From Taishania pollutisoli (GTDB lineage Bacteria > Bacteroidota > Bacteroidia > Flavobacteriales_D > Crocinitomicaceae): DNA of 64,000 nucleotides. The stretch lies in contig NZ_JACVEL010000001.1 in NCBI RefSeq assembly GCF_014518315.1, positions 496,001 to 560,000 on the forward strand, given 5' to 3'. The translations under genes were made by a program, and so were the position numbers. Positions 19,110 through 28,248 of this stretch are shown in pieces. Below the pieces are notes generated by a model that did no database searches, was not told the origin of the DNA, and was given only the letters and a program-made list of their open reading frames with translations. The stretch's first letter is position 1; the number at the start of each line of letters is the position of its first letter.

Positions 19110-19706
19110 TTATACTGAGAAAAGCGCGGAAATATTGGAGGAAAATAATTTGACGGCGATTGCCAGCAGGATAATTCCGAATACTTTTTTAACAATTGCA
19201 ATTCCTCCTTCTCCCAGTAATGATTCTATTTTTTTGGTCAAACGCAGTACAATGTAGATGAAAATGATGTTAATGATGATTCCCATCACAATATTCACTT
19301 CAGAAAACTCAGCTTTTAGTGAAATAATCGAAGTCATTGTACCCGCTCCGGCAATAATCGGAAACGCAAGGGGAATGATACTGGCTACTTTTCCGGAGAC
19401 TTCATCCCGGAACAAATGCCATCCCATGATCATTTCCAGGGCCAGGGCGAAGATTATCAACGATCCCGCCACAGCAAAGGAACGGATATCTACCCCAAAG
19501 ATATTCAGGATGGATTCTCCCAGAATCAAAAAACAGATCATAATCCCCAGGGAAACCAAACTTGTTCTCAACGGACTGATGTCACCTGTTTTTTCTTTGA
19601 GTTTAATGATTAACGGAATGGATCCGAGGATATCAATCACGGCAAACAAAACCATGGTTGTTTTCAAAATCTGAGACCAGCTAAATCCGCTGAAAAATTC
19701 TGTCAT
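19110..19706 (-). CDS. MarC-family integral membrane protein
   Basis: A 198-residue protein with six predicted membrane helices. It shows the family features VLFAVIDILGSIPL near the start and SIIPLAFPIIAGAGTMTSII in the middle. MarC proteins were once tied to multiple antibiotic resistance, but their transport substrate is not established. Its ATG overlaps the purN stop (ATGA), so it is the second gene of a purN-marC transcription unit. Confidence 0.92.
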   Translation of the reverse strand: MTEFFSGFSWSQILKTTMVLFAVIDILGSIPLIIKLKEKTGDISPLRTSLVSLGIMICFLILGESILNIFGVDIRSFAVAGSLIIFALALEMIMGWHLFRDEVSGKVASIIPLAFPIIAGAGTMTSIISLKAEFSEVNIVMGIIINIIFIYIVLRLTKKIESLLGEGGIAIVKKVFGIILLAIAVKLFSSNISALFSV

Positions 19707-20275
19707 GATACAATTGTATTTTTAATTACATTAGGAAAATTGGCATGTTCCAGCAGGTGAATCTTATGCTGCAGCGACTCCAGCGTTTCCCCTTCGTCGA
19801 CAACACATTGAAACTGGGCAATGATTTCTCCTTTGTCAAACTCTGTATTCACAAAGTGAATGGTAATACCGGATACTTTTTCTTTGTTTTCCAATACGGC
19901 TTTGTGTACATTCGCTCCATACATTCCTTTCCCTCCGTATTTCGGAAGCAGGGAAGGATGGATATTAATGATCCGGTCAGGATACAAACCAATCAGCTGT
20001 TCCGGAATTTTTCTCAGAAAACCTGCCAGAATAATGTAATCGATCGCATTTTCCCGGCACAAATCAACCAGTTTTCCGGCCGCTTCTACCTCCTGGTTGG
20101 AGACAACTACCACTTCTACTCCTTGTTCACGGGCAGCGTTAACAATTTTTGCATCTTGCTTATTCGACAACACGAAACCGATCTCTACCACATCAGACGT
20201 TTTGAAGTACTGAATGATATTCAGCGCATTACTACCTGTTCCCGAAGCAAAAATTGCCAACCGTATTTTTTTCAT
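19703..20275 (-). CDS. purN: Phosphoribosylglycinamide formyltransferase
   Basis: A 190-residue enzyme that formylates GAR with 10-formyltetrahydrofolate in purine synthesis. FASGTGSNALNI binds the ribonucleotide phosphate. NIHPSLLPKYGGKGMYG carries the catalytic Asn and His, and VNTEFDKGEII carries the catalytic Asp. Length is normal. Its stop overlaps marC. A TACTTTTG box ends only five bases before the ATG, so the mRNA may have almost no leader. Confidence 0.96.
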   Translation of the reverse strand: MKKIRLAIFASGTGSNALNIIQYFKTSDVVEIGFVLSNKQDAKIVNAAREQGVEVVVVSNQEVEAAGKLVDLCRENAIDYIILAGFLRKIPEQLIGLYPDRIINIHPSLLPKYGGKGMYGANVHKAVLENKEKVSGITIHFVNTEFDKGEIIAQFQCVVDEGETLESLQHKIHLLEHANFPNVIKNTIVS

Positions 20276-20279
20276 GGTG

Positions 20280-20287
20280 CAAAAGTA
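20280..20287 (-). promoter_or_regulatory. -7 box of purN-marC
   Basis: Minus-strand TACTTTTG (20287 to 20280) matches TAnnTTTG immediately before the purN ATG at 20275. No clear -33 TTG is visible. If used, transcription would start at or very near the start codon. Confidence 0.45.
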
Positions 20288-20393
20288 TGAAAAGAAAAAT
20301 GTCCTGAAAAATCTATTATAGAAACTTTAACGTTTTCTTTAAAGCAGATCTGCCAAAAAATAACTAACTTGCACCACTTTTTATCATCAGAAA

Positions 20394-21503
20394 ATGAATA
20401 TACGCTCAATTAAATTCTCTCAGGATCACAATGTAGAATTTTATAAAGAATTAAAAAAAAGAGTCAATACTTATTTCAAGACCAATCAGTTATCAAAATT
20501 TGGAAATACCAACATGGTCGTAAAAACGATCTTCATGGTTGCGTTGTATATTGTTCCTTATGTTTTAATCCTGACAATTGCTGAACAAGCCTGGTTTGCA
20601 CTTTTGCTATGGGCTGTTGCAGGTTTCGGAATGGCGGGAATCGGGTTATCGGTAATGCACGACGCCAATCACGGTTCTTACTCAAAGTATGGTTTTATCA
20701 ATAAATCGTTGGGGTATCTGGCAAATATGGTCGGCGGAAGTGATTTGAACTGGAGAATCCAACACAATGTATTGCATCACACTTACACCAATGTAGACGG
20801 CATGGATGAAGACATCGACGTTGACGGACTAATGCGCTTCTCTCCCAATCAAAAACGATTGAAAGCACACCGTTATCAGCACGTGTATGCCTGGTTTTTA
20901 TACGGATTACTGACGATTAACTGGTTTTTCAGAAAAGATTACCAGCAAATCAGCCGTTACAAGAAAATGGGATTACTGGCAACGCAAAACATCAGTTTCC
21001 GGAGAGCACTTTCTATTATTGTTTTCACAAAATTACTGTACGCATTCCTGATGATTGCACTGCCAATCTGGGTAGCACCATCCGCGTGGTACATTTCATT
21101 GATCGGATTTTTCCTGATGCAATTCATCGCAGGTTTTGTATTGTCCGTTATTTTTCAATCCGCGCATGTGGTTCCGTCTTCCAACTTTCCAACACCGAAT
21201 GAATCGGGAGACATCCATGCAGACTGGGCGGTGAATCAATTGTACAATACAGCTAATTTTGCTCCGAAAGCGCGCATTCTGTCGTGGTACGTCGGTGGAT
21301 TGAACTTCCAGGTAGAACACCACTTGTTTCCGAATATTTGCCACGTTCACTACAAAGATATCTCCAAGATTGTGAAGCAGACGGCAATTGAGTACAACCT
21401 TCCGTATTATAGTTATGCAACGTTCTTCGGTGCGATAAAAGATCATACGAAATTGCTTAAAAATCTGGGCAAGTATGACAATGCTCCGGGGATTCATCAT
21501 TAA
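20394..21503 (+). CDS. Membrane fatty acid desaturase
   Basis: A 369-residue di-iron acyl desaturase. The three histidine boxes are HDANH (about 97-101), HNVLHHTYTN (about 124-133) and VEHHLFPN (about 315-322), in the spacing of the FADS/DesC-like family. At least four membrane helices surround them (for example IFMVALYIVPYVLILTI). It introduces a double bond into membrane fatty acids, possibly for fluidity control; the position of the double bond cannot be read from sequence. It stands alone on the plus strand, followed by two small genes that may share its transcript. Confidence 0.92.
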   Translation: MNIRSIKFSQDHNVEFYKELKKRVNTYFKTNQLSKFGNTNMVVKTIFMVALYIVPYVLILTIAEQAWFALLLWAVAGFGMAGIGLSVMHDANHGSYSKYGFINKSLGYLANMVGGSDLNWRIQHNVLHHTYTNVDGMDEDIDVDGLMRFSPNQKRLKAHRYQHVYAWFLYGLLTINWFFRKDYQQISRYKKMGLLATQNISFRRALSIIVFTKLLYAFLMIALPIWVAPSAWYISLIGFFLMQFIAGFVLSVIFQSAHVVPSSNFPTPNESGDIHADWAVNQLYNTANFAPKARILSWYVGGLNFQVEHHLFPNICHVHYKDISKIVKQTAIEYNLPYYSYATFFGAIKDHTKLLKNLGKYDNAPGIHH

Positions 21504-21511
21504 TTGATCGC

Positions 21512-21862
21512 ATGTACCTGGAAGAAATCCGTGATTATTGTCTTTCAAAAAAAGGAACGGAGGAAACATTTCCGTTTGATGCAACAACGCTTGTTTTCAA
21601 AGTATTTGGTAAAATGTATGCACTCATTGACATCGATGAAGCAAGAAGCATCAACCTGAAATGCGATCCGGAACGTGCGGAAGAGTTGCGAGAGCAATAC
21701 GATGGCATCATCCCGGGATACCACATGAGTAAAAAACATTGGAATACGGTTTCACTGGATGGAAGTATCAATCGTTCACTCGTAATTGAGTTAATTGATC
21801 ATTCGTACGATCTTGTTTATGCATCTCTGCCAAAAAAATTGAGAAATGAGCTCGAGAATTGA
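21512..21862 (+). CDS. MmcQ/YjbR family protein
   Basis: A 116-residue protein of the MmcQ/YjbR (CyaY-like fold) family. It opens with LEEIRDYCLSKKGTEETFPF and contains KCDPERAEELREQYDGIIPGYHMSKKHWNTV, the standard family core. Members are called DNA-binding proteins in databases, but the physiological role is unclear. It starts eight bases after the desaturase stop, and its 3' end overlaps the next gene by 17 bases. Confidence 0.9.
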   Translation: MYLEEIRDYCLSKKGTEETFPFDATTLVFKVFGKMYALIDIDEARSINLKCDPERAEELREQYDGIIPGYHMSKKHWNTVSLDGSINRSLVIELIDHSYDLVYASLPKKLRNELEN

Positions 21863-22220
21863 CAAATACCTCTGGTGTGTACGGCTTTCTAAAACGCGTT
21901 CAATCGCAACGGAGTTAATTTCAAAGGGAAAAGTAAAGTTAAACGGAGAACTGATCAAACCATCCAGGGAAGTCAAGCCGGGAGACATCATTTCCATTCA
22001 GAAAAATACTGCCACATTTTCCTATAAAATCGTGCAGTTACTCCCCAACAGAGTCGGTGCAAAACTGGTCACAGATTACCTGGAAGACATCACAGATCCT
22101 GTTGAGATAGAAAAGTACAAAGCATATCAACTCGCCCAAAGTTCATACCGGGAATTCGGCAGCGGAAAACCTTCAAAAAAAGACAGAAGAGACATTTCCG
22201 ATTTCCTTGAAGACTGGTGA
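21846..22220 (+). CDS. hslR: S4-domain RNA-binding protein, Hsp15-like
   Basis: A 124-residue protein. The S4 domain (about 3-60: RIDKYLWCVRLSKTRSIATE, then KGKVKLNGELIKPSREVKPGD) matches the heat-shock protein Hsp15 group, which binds free 50S subunits carrying a stalled nascent chain. The C-terminus is basic (KPSKKDRRDISDFL). It overlaps the upstream gene by 17 bases in another frame, which suggests coupled translation. The symbol is assigned by family similarity. Confidence 0.88.
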   Translation: MSSRIDKYLWCVRLSKTRSIATELISKGKVKLNGELIKPSREVKPGDIISIQKNTATFSYKIVQLLPNRVGAKLVTDYLEDITDPVEIEKYKAYQLAQSSYREFGSGKPSKKDRRDISDFLEDW

Positions 22221-22312
22221 TGAACCATCATTTTCAACTTCTTTTTGTTAAAAAATCAAATTTTATCTGATTCTTGATCACCATAGAATAGGATTGATGC
22301 TGTAATTTTCAT

Positions 22313-22320
22313 TACATTTG
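22313..22320 (+). promoter_or_regulatory. Likely -7 box upstream of tatA
   Basis: TACATTTG matches TAnnTTTG, 25 bases before the tatA ATG. The best TTG is 16 bases upstream (22294-22296), a little closer than usual. Confidence 0.5.
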
Positions 22321-22345
22321 CATTTTGCATTTAAAAATTTAAGAG

Positions 22346-22510
22346 ATGGGGAAATTTGGTGTAACCGAAATATTGTTGATTTTAGCGGTTGTTTTATTGC
22401 TTTTCGGAGGGAAAAAAATTCCTGAATTGATGAAAGGATTAGGGAAAGGTATCAAAGAATTTAAGGATGCCTCCAAAGGAGAAGGAGAAAAAGCAGAGGA
22501 GAAAAAATAA
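22346..22510 (+). CDS. tatA: Sec-independent translocase subunit TatA
   Basis: A 54-residue protein read directly from the DNA. It starts [20 protein letters not shown], followed by [20 protein letters not shown] and a charged tail ending EEKK. A single membrane helix, then the FGGKKIPEL hinge and an amphipathic helix, are the hallmarks of TatA/E, which forms the pore for folded proteins with twin-arginine signals. It lies 14 bases before gatA. The nearby lytic transglycosylase is not an obvious Tat substrate, but the DUF1501 protein at 48.5-50.2 kb has a Tat-like N-terminus. Confidence 0.93.
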   Translation: MGKFGVTEILLILAVVLLLFGGKKIPELMKGLGKGIKEFKDASKGEGEKAEEKK

Positions 22511-22524
22511 TTTCCGTCTAAAAT

Positions 22525-23928
22525 ATGTATCGTACAATTGGTGAGGTAAAAGCGCAGCTTTCTGCCGGAAAGACTGTTGTGTCTATCGTACAGGATTATC
22601 TGACAGAAATAGAGAAACAAAAAGAACTGAATGCTTTTCTGGAAGTGTTCACCGAATCTGTTTTGGAGCAAGCTCAGCAAGTTGACGAAAAAATAAAATC
22701 GGGTACTGCCGGTAGATTAGCCGGGGTTGTTATCGGAATAAAAGACAACCTGTGCTACAAAGGACACAAAGTAAGTGCATCATCAAACATCCTTCACGGA
22801 TTTGAATCCCTGTTTACGGGAACAGCTGTGCAACGGCTGATCGATGAAGGTGCAGTTATCATAGGGCGACTGAATTGCGATGAATTCGCGATGGGAAGTT
22901 CCAATGAAACATCTGCTTTTGGCACTGTTAAAAACCCACTTGATCCATCAAAAGTGGCCGGAGGCTCATCCGGAGGTTCTGCAGCAGCAGTTGCCGCCGG
23001 TTTATGTACTGCTTCATTGGGAAGTGATACCGGAGGATCAATCAGACAACCGGCATCTTTTACGGGAACATACGGACTAAAACCAACATACGGAAGAATC
23101 AGCCGACACGGACTGATTGCCTATGCATCTTCATTTGACCAGATTGGTCCGTTTACCAATTCATTGGAAGACACAGCACTTCTTCTGCAAATTATGGCAG
23201 GAAAAGATGCGTATGACTCAACGGCTTCTTCGCGTGAAGTTCCCGCTTACATGGACGGGGCACTTCCTTCTAAGATAAAAGTGGCCGTATTAAAAGAAAG
23301 TTTTGAAACAAAGGGAATTGATCCGGAAGTTGTCAGTACAACAGAAGCAATCATCGCTGATCTCCGGTCTAAAGGACATGAAGTAGAGCTGGTATCATTT
23401 CCATACCTGGACTATGTTGTTCCTGCGTATTACGTATTAACAACAGCCGAGGCTTCTTCCAACTTATCCCGTTTTGACGGCGTACACTTCGGTTACAGAA
23501 GTCCGGATGCAAAAGGCGTAGAAGAAACGTACAAAAAATCCAGAAGTGAAGGGTTCGGAAAAGAAGTAAAGCGAAGAATCATGGCAGGAACGTTTGTCCT
23601 TTCCCATGGTTACTATGATGCATACTATACAAAAGCACAAAAAGTAAGGAGGGTATTGCAAACAAAAACAGATGAGATTTTCCGTTCGTACGATTTCATC
23701 CTGTTGCCAACGACACCTTCCACTGCATTTGAACAAGGTGGAGTAAAAGACCCGATTCAGATGTACTTACAGGATATTTTCACTGTACATGCCAACCTGA
23801 CCGGACACCCGGCACTCTCCATTCCATTCGGAAACCATTCCAACGGGCTTCCATTCGGTATTCAGATTATCGGGAAACCGTTTGATGAGAATGGACTGTT
23901 AAATTTTGCAGCATACCTGGAAAATTAA
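22525..23928 (+). CDS. gatA: Asp-tRNA(Asn)/Glu-tRNA(Gln) amidotransferase subunit A
   Basis: A 467-residue amidase-signature enzyme that releases ammonia from glutamine for tRNA-bound Asp or Glu. The Lys-Ser-Ser triad is Lys73 (GIKDN), Ser148 (GGSSGGS) and Ser172 (GGSIRQ). The 75- and 99-residue spacings equal those I recall for characterised GatA. TYGLKPTYGRISRHGLIAYA and DQIGPF follow as expected. It indicates indirect Gln- or Asn-tRNA synthesis in this organism. gatB and gatC are not nearby. Confidence 0.96.
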   Translation: MYRTIGEVKAQLSAGKTVVSIVQDYLTEIEKQKELNAFLEVFTESVLEQAQQVDEKIKSGTAGRLAGVVIGIKDNLCYKGHKVSASSNILHGFESLFTGTAVQRLIDEGAVIIGRLNCDEFAMGSSNETSAFGTVKNPLDPSKVAGGSSGGSAAAVAAGLCTASLGSDTGGSIRQPASFTGTYGLKPTYGRISRHGLIAYASSFDQIGPFTNSLEDTALLLQIMAGKDAYDSTASSREVPAYMDGALPSKIKVAVLKESFETKGIDPEVVSTTEAIIADLRSKGHEVELVSFPYLDYVVPAYYVLTTAEASSNLSRFDGVHFGYRSPDAKGVEETYKKSRSEGFGKEVKRRIMAGTFVLSHGYYDAYYTKAQKVRRVLQTKTDEIFRSYDFILLPTTPSTAFEQGGVKDPIQMYLQDIFTVHANLTGHPALSIPFGNHSNGLPFGIQIIGKPFDENGLLNFAAYLEN

Positions 23929-23942
23929 TTTAAGAAAAGATT

Positions 23943-25457
23943 ATGCGATTTGTTGTTCTTCTTGTTTCGTTTATTCTGACCGCATCCCTTGGTTTTGCAC
24001 AGCCCAAAACAGGAACACCGGTACCTGGCAGTGACCAATTTGTGAATGTTGTAGAGCAATCATTGGCATTCTACTATGCCGAATATGCAGACAAACAAGG
24101 AAGTTCGTACGAAGCTGTTATTGACGCACTGAATTATTCAGACGGACAGGTTGTTGAATTTTCGGATGAAGTCTACTGTCAACGGCTCAAAGAAATGAAT
24201 AAGCTGACGCCTTTCAAACTGGAATGCAATGAAACAACATTGTCAACTATTCGCTTTTTCGCAGCTAAACGAAGGGGATTCGCACGCATTGTACTTGGCC
24301 GCTCACACTTGTATTTCGACATGTACGAAGCAAAACTCGCGGAGCATGGATTACCACTGGAATTAAAATACCTCAGCGTCATTGAAAGCGGACTCCGCCC
24401 ACAAGTGAAGTCACGTGCCGGCGCATTGGGATTGTGGCAGTTCATGTACGGAACGGGAAAAATGTTCGGATTAAAAGACAATTCATACATTGATGAGCGC
24501 ATGGACCCGGAAAAAGCAACGGAAGCAGCCTGCCGGTACCTGAAGCAATTATACAACATCTACGGCGACTGGAACCTGGCATTGGCAGCTTACAATGCAG
24601 GACCCGGAAATGTCAACAAAGCGATTCGTCGCTCCGGAAATAAAACAACGTATTGGGAAGTCCGGCCGTTTTTACCAAAAGAAACACAAGGATACGTTCC
24701 GAACTTCATCGCCGCAGCTTATTTACTGACGTATCACGCTGAGCACAATATTATTCCGGCAGAAGCACCGATTCATTATGCTGAGCTGGACACGATCTGC
24801 CTGTCCAAAGGAATACACATGTCTACCATCACGAAACTCGTTGGTTGGAGCGAAGAAGAAATCAAATCACTGAACCCGACTTATAAATTGTCGTACATTC
24901 CTGAAACCAATCCGAAGCAGTGCATTTACGGTCCGATCAAGTACATCGGCAAACTGGTGAGTCTGGAAGATTCTCTTTACCGTCTGGAAGAATCCATTTA
25001 CAATCCATCACGTACGCCGGCGGTTGTTGCACCTGTCGTCGATGAAACACCTCTGGTAGGAACAGATTCCACACAAACGGAAACCCCGGGAGCAACACCG
25101 GCGGGAAATACGTTCTATCACAAAGTACAATCGGGAGAAACACTGGGCAATATTGCTACAAAATACGGTACAACAATCAACAAGATCATGACGCTGAACG
25201 GCATGAGTTCCACCCATATTTATGTGGGACAGCGATTGAAAATCGAATCGACAAAAGCAGTAGACAATACAGATACAACTCCTGTTGCCAAACCCAATAC
25301 GACGGCAACGCAAGCCAAGTATTACACCGTTAAATCAGGAGATACTTTTGGAAAAATTGCGCAGCGACACGGAAAATCTATCAGCCAGTTGCGCCAGTTG
25401 AATCCCGGTATCAATATCGATCGGTTACGATTGGGTCAGAAGCTCCGCGTGAGGTAA
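23943..25457 (+). CDS. Lytic murein transglycosylase with two LysM domains (MltD-like)
   Basis: A 504-residue exported enzyme with signal peptide (MRFVVLLVSFILTASLGFAQ). The SLT domain has the catalytic Glu148 in LSVIESGLRP, then GALGLWQFM and AYNAGPGNV, as in MltD. The C-terminal part has two LysM modules (about 390-435 and 460-504, each beginning with a V-x-SG[DE]T motif) joined by a Thr/Pro-rich linker. It cleaves peptidoglycan glycan strands in the periplasm and holds on through LysM. It starts 15 bases after gatA and may be co-transcribed with the glycosyltransferases that follow. Confidence 0.94.
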   Translation: MRFVVLLVSFILTASLGFAQPKTGTPVPGSDQFVNVVEQSLAFYYAEYADKQGSSYEAVIDALNYSDGQVVEFSDEVYCQRLKEMNKLTPFKLECNETTLSTIRFFAAKRRGFARIVLGRSHLYFDMYEAKLAEHGLPLELKYLSVIESGLRPQVKSRAGALGLWQFMYGTGKMFGLKDNSYIDERMDPEKATEAACRYLKQLYNIYGDWNLALAAYNAGPGNVNKAIRRSGNKTTYWEVRPFLPKETQGYVPNFIAAAYLLTYHAEHNIIPAEAPIHYAELDTICLSKGIHMSTITKLVGWSEEEIKSLNPTYKLSYIPETNPKQCIYGPIKYIGKLVSLEDSLYRLEESIYNPSRTPAVVAPVVDETPLVGTDSTQTETPGATPAGNTFYHKVQSGETLGNIATKYGTTINKIMTLNGMSSTHIYVGQRLKIESTKAVDNTDTTPVAKPNTTATQAKYYTVKSGDTFGKIAQRHGKSISQLRQLNPGINIDRLRLGQKLRVR

Positions 25458-25473
25458 TCCATTTTTTATCTTT

Positions 25474-26226
25474 ATGAAACTTACTGCAGCAATTATCACC
25501 TATAATGAAGAGGGCAATATTGAGCGTTGTATTCGTTCTTTATTACCTGTTGCAGATGAAGTATTTGTGGTTGACTCTTTCTCAACAGACCGGACAAAAG
25601 AAATCTGCCTGGAACTTGGTGCCCGGTTTATTGAACATCCATTTCAGGGACACATTCAGCAAAAAAATTACGCCCTGGAAAACGCAGCTTTTGACTGGGT
25701 TTTATCACTGGACGCCGATGAAGCGCTGACAGAAGAACTACAGCAATCAATCCTGAAAATAAAAAGTAATCCGCAGTACAACGGATACAGGTTCAACCGC
25801 CTGACAAACTATTGCGGACATTGGGTAAAATACTGCGGATGGTACCCGGATACAAAAGTCAGGCTGGTCCGTAAAATCAAAGCTCGTTGGATGGGAACCA
25901 ATCCACACGACCGACTGGATATGATCAGCGGAGAGGCAACCGGATTCCTGGAAGGTGATTTGCTCCATTATTCTTACAACAGTCGTGACGAACACTACAA
26001 ACAGATTGAATACTTTGGTGACATTGCAGCAAAAGAATTATTCGAACAAGGAAAAACCACAAGTTATTTCACGATTATTACCAAAGTGACCGCCCAGTTT
26101 ATTAAAAGCTTTTTCATTAAGAAAGGTTTTCTGGACGGAAGAACAGGTTTCACTATTTCCAGGCTGAGTGCCTATGCTACCTACAGAAAGTACATGAAAC
26201 TATTGAAATTACAGCGAAACGCATGA
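25474..26226 (+). CDS. Glycosyltransferase family 2, WaaE/KdtX-like
   Basis: A 250-residue GT-A enzyme. The N-terminal ITYNEEGNIERCIRSLLPV and DSFSTDRTKEI bind the nucleotide sugar. LSLDADE (about 70-76) is the DxD metal motif. The length and the KYCGWYPDTKVRLVRK segment resemble the WaaE/KdtX group that adds a sugar to the LPS inner core. Its stop overlaps the start of the GT9 gene (ATGA), so the two form an LPS-core pair. The exact sugar is unknown. Confidence 0.88.
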   Translation: MKLTAAIITYNEEGNIERCIRSLLPVADEVFVVDSFSTDRTKEICLELGARFIEHPFQGHIQQKNYALENAAFDWVLSLDADEALTEELQQSILKIKSNPQYNGYRFNRLTNYCGHWVKYCGWYPDTKVRLVRKIKARWMGTNPHDRLDMISGEATGFLEGDLLHYSYNSRDEHYKQIEYFGDIAAKELFEQGKTTSYFTIITKVTAQFIKSFFIKKGFLDGRTGFTISRLSAYATYRKYMKLLKLQRNA

Positions 26227-27236
26227 ATATAGAACGTATTATTATATCACGAACAGACAGCATCGGAGATGTTTTGTTGACTTTACCCATCTGTAACTGG
26301 ATCAAGCAGCAGTATCCGAATGCCCACATTATTTTTCTGGGTAAAAACTATACATTACCCATTCTAAAAGCCTATACAGCAATCGATGAAGTTTGCGACT
26401 GGAGCGCATTTGAGGAACTTCCAACTGTTCAGCGGCTTTCAAAATTCCGCAGCTTGAATGCAGACGCGATTATTCACGTTTTTCCGAATAAAGAGATTGC
26501 GAACCTGGCAAAAAAGGTAAAAATTCCTCACCGGATCGGAACATCTCACAGAAGTTTTCATTTGCTGACATGCAATCATAAAGTCAACTTCACCCGTAAA
26601 CGTTCCGACAAGCATGAATCCCAATTAAACTTTGAATTGCTACGACCATTGGGGTTGAAAGAAATCCCGTCTATGGAAGAAATTGCTGCTTCAACAGCTT
26701 TATTCCAGCCAACCGCTCAGCAATTACCCGAAGTCGTGGCGCAATTCATTGAACAACATCCTGATTTTGTTATCCTGCATCCGAAATCACAGGGAAGTGC
26801 ATTGGAATGGCCAACGGAAAAATACGCAGCACTGTCCAACCTTCTGAATAAAGAAGGGATCGCAGTAGCATTTACAGGAACTGAAAAAGAAGGAGTAGCG
26901 TTCAGAGGTTATCTGCCGGGCAGCGAAATGGTGATTGACACCAGTGGATTACTGACATTGGAACAACTCATGACATTGATTGGTAAATCGAGGGGAATTG
27001 TTGCCTGCTCAACGGGGCCGTTGCACATCGGAGGCTTTTTAGGTGTAAAAGCTGTTGGTTTATTCTCCAGCAGAAAACCGATTCATCCCGGCAGGTGGCA
27101 TGCAATCGGGAAAGATACGCATTACCTGGTGAATGACGAAAATTGTCCGAACTGCGCTAAAAAAACGACATGCAAATGTATTGAAAACATTGCCCCTGAA
27201 CGTGTATCGGATGTATTACTGGGTAAGTCTTCTTAA
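26223..27236 (+). CDS. Glycosyltransferase family 9 (heptosyltransferase-like)
   Basis: A 337-residue GT-B enzyme. RTDSIGDVLLTLPICNWIK is the classic heptosyltransferase N-terminus. The donor site region includes ILHPKSQGSALEWP and ACSTGPLHIGG. GT9 enzymes transfer heptose or related sugars to the LPS core. The C-terminal end carries a dense cysteine set (ENCPNCAKKTTCKC, four Cys), which suggests a bound metal or disulfides; some GT9 members have this. Translation is coupled to the upstream GT2 gene. Confidence 0.9.
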   Translation: MNIERIIISRTDSIGDVLLTLPICNWIKQQYPNAHIIFLGKNYTLPILKAYTAIDEVCDWSAFEELPTVQRLSKFRSLNADAIIHVFPNKEIANLAKKVKIPHRIGTSHRSFHLLTCNHKVNFTRKRSDKHESQLNFELLRPLGLKEIPSMEEIAASTALFQPTAQQLPEVVAQFIEQHPDFVILHPKSQGSALEWPTEKYAALSNLLNKEGIAVAFTGTEKEGVAFRGYLPGSEMVIDTSGLLTLEQLMTLIGKSRGIVACSTGPLHIGGFLGVKAVGLFSSRKPIHPGRWHAIGKDTHYLVNDENCPNCAKKTTCKCIENIAPERVSDVLLGKSS

Positions 27237-27255
27237 AAATCAGTCGTTTGTCGTA

Positions 27256-27286
27256 TTTGCTGATTAGCTAAACGGTTATACATTTG
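27256..27286 (+). promoter_or_regulatory. Promoter of the lipoprotein gene
   Basis: TTTG (27256-27259), 19 bases, then TACATTTG (27279-27286): an exact match to the Bacteroidota TTTG-N19-TAnnTTTG pattern, 35 bases before the ATG. Confidence 0.85.
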
Positions 27287-27321
27287 TTGCAAATAAAACG
27301 TTAAAACTTAAATTAAATACG

Positions 27322-28116
27322 ATGAAAAAATCAATTCTTATCCTTGCCGGAGCTTCTTTGATGTTGGGTGTTATTTCCTGTAAAAAGAAAGGATGTACAG
27401 ATCCTACCGCTTCGAACTACAACATTGAAGCAACCAAAGATGACGGGTCTTGTGAATACAACACACCGGCTCCTGCACCGACACCGGCTCCTTATACACC
27501 GACATTCAACGGAACATTCGGAGCATTGGTAGCATTGAAAACCGTTACAACGACCTCTACACCCATCGGAGAAATGGATACCTATGTAGGTACAGCTGTA
27601 GCACTGTTTTCAGAAGATGGCGGATCCAACCTCTTATCTGCAGGGACGGTGAATGTCAATTCCAATCAATTGACAGCACAAAGCAACCTGTCGTATGTAT
27701 ACCAGATCACTACCAGCAACCCGACGGGACTTGATTTTTCCGGAGATGTTACATGGACAGGTTCCGGAAACGTATGGCCTTCATTCAGTGCATCTTCCAC
27801 TCAAGGATTTTCAACGGTAGGAAAAATCACTTCCGGAAATCCTTCTACTTCAGCTGACTATACACTTGTGACCAATCAAATCAGCAATGCGGACTCTGTT
27901 TTGTTCACATTGGTAGGTCAGAACAACAACGTTATCAAAATATTACCGGGAACTGCAACTTCTCACACATTCAGCGCTTCTGAGGTAAGTTCTGCAGGAG
28001 CAGGAACGGGAATCGTTCAGGTAGTAGGATTGAAGTACGATCTTCAAAACATCGGTTCAAGAGATTATTACCTGATCAATGAAACGGTTCGTTCTAAAAC
28101 TGTCACCATCGAATAA
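27322..28116 (+). CDS. Lipoprotein with a CTDPxAxNY / DDGSCxY motif
   Basis: A 264-residue protein with a lipoprotein signal (MKKSILILAGASLMLGVISC, lipid on Cys20) followed by KKK. Next is GCTDPTASNYNIEATKDDGSC, a short cysteine motif seen in many Bacteroidota surface proteins, then a Pro/Ala/Thr linker. The remaining ~200 residues look beta-rich, with many Thr, Ser and Asn, and have no domain I recognise. It probably sits in the outer membrane. It has its own promoter and terminator, so it is a single-gene unit. Function unknown. Confidence 0.8.
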   Translation: MKKSILILAGASLMLGVISCKKKGCTDPTASNYNIEATKDDGSCEYNTPAPAPTPAPYTPTFNGTFGALVALKTVTTTSTPIGEMDTYVGTAVALFSEDGGSNLLSAGTVNVNSNQLTAQSNLSYVYQITTSNPTGLDFSGDVTWTGSGNVWPSFSASSTQGFSTVGKITSGNPSTSADYTLVTNQISNADSVLFTLVGQNNNVIKILPGTATSHTFSASEVSSAGAGTGIVQVVGLKYDLQNIGSRDYYLINETVRSKTVTIE

Positions 28117-28144
28117 TACCTCTTCTTATCTATTCACGACAAAG

Positions 28145-28176
28145 AGACTGCCGCTTTTAACTGGGCAGTCTTTTTT
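28145..28176 (+). terminator. Rho-independent terminator of the lipoprotein gene
   Basis: AGACTGCC pairs with GGCAGTCT around an 11-base loop, followed by a run of six T. Confidence 0.9.
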
Positions 28177-28248
28177 GTTAGGGTAAACGCAGAACTCATT
28201 TAAACGTATAGCAAGATAAGAAGGCATAAATAATGCATTTAACCTGTT

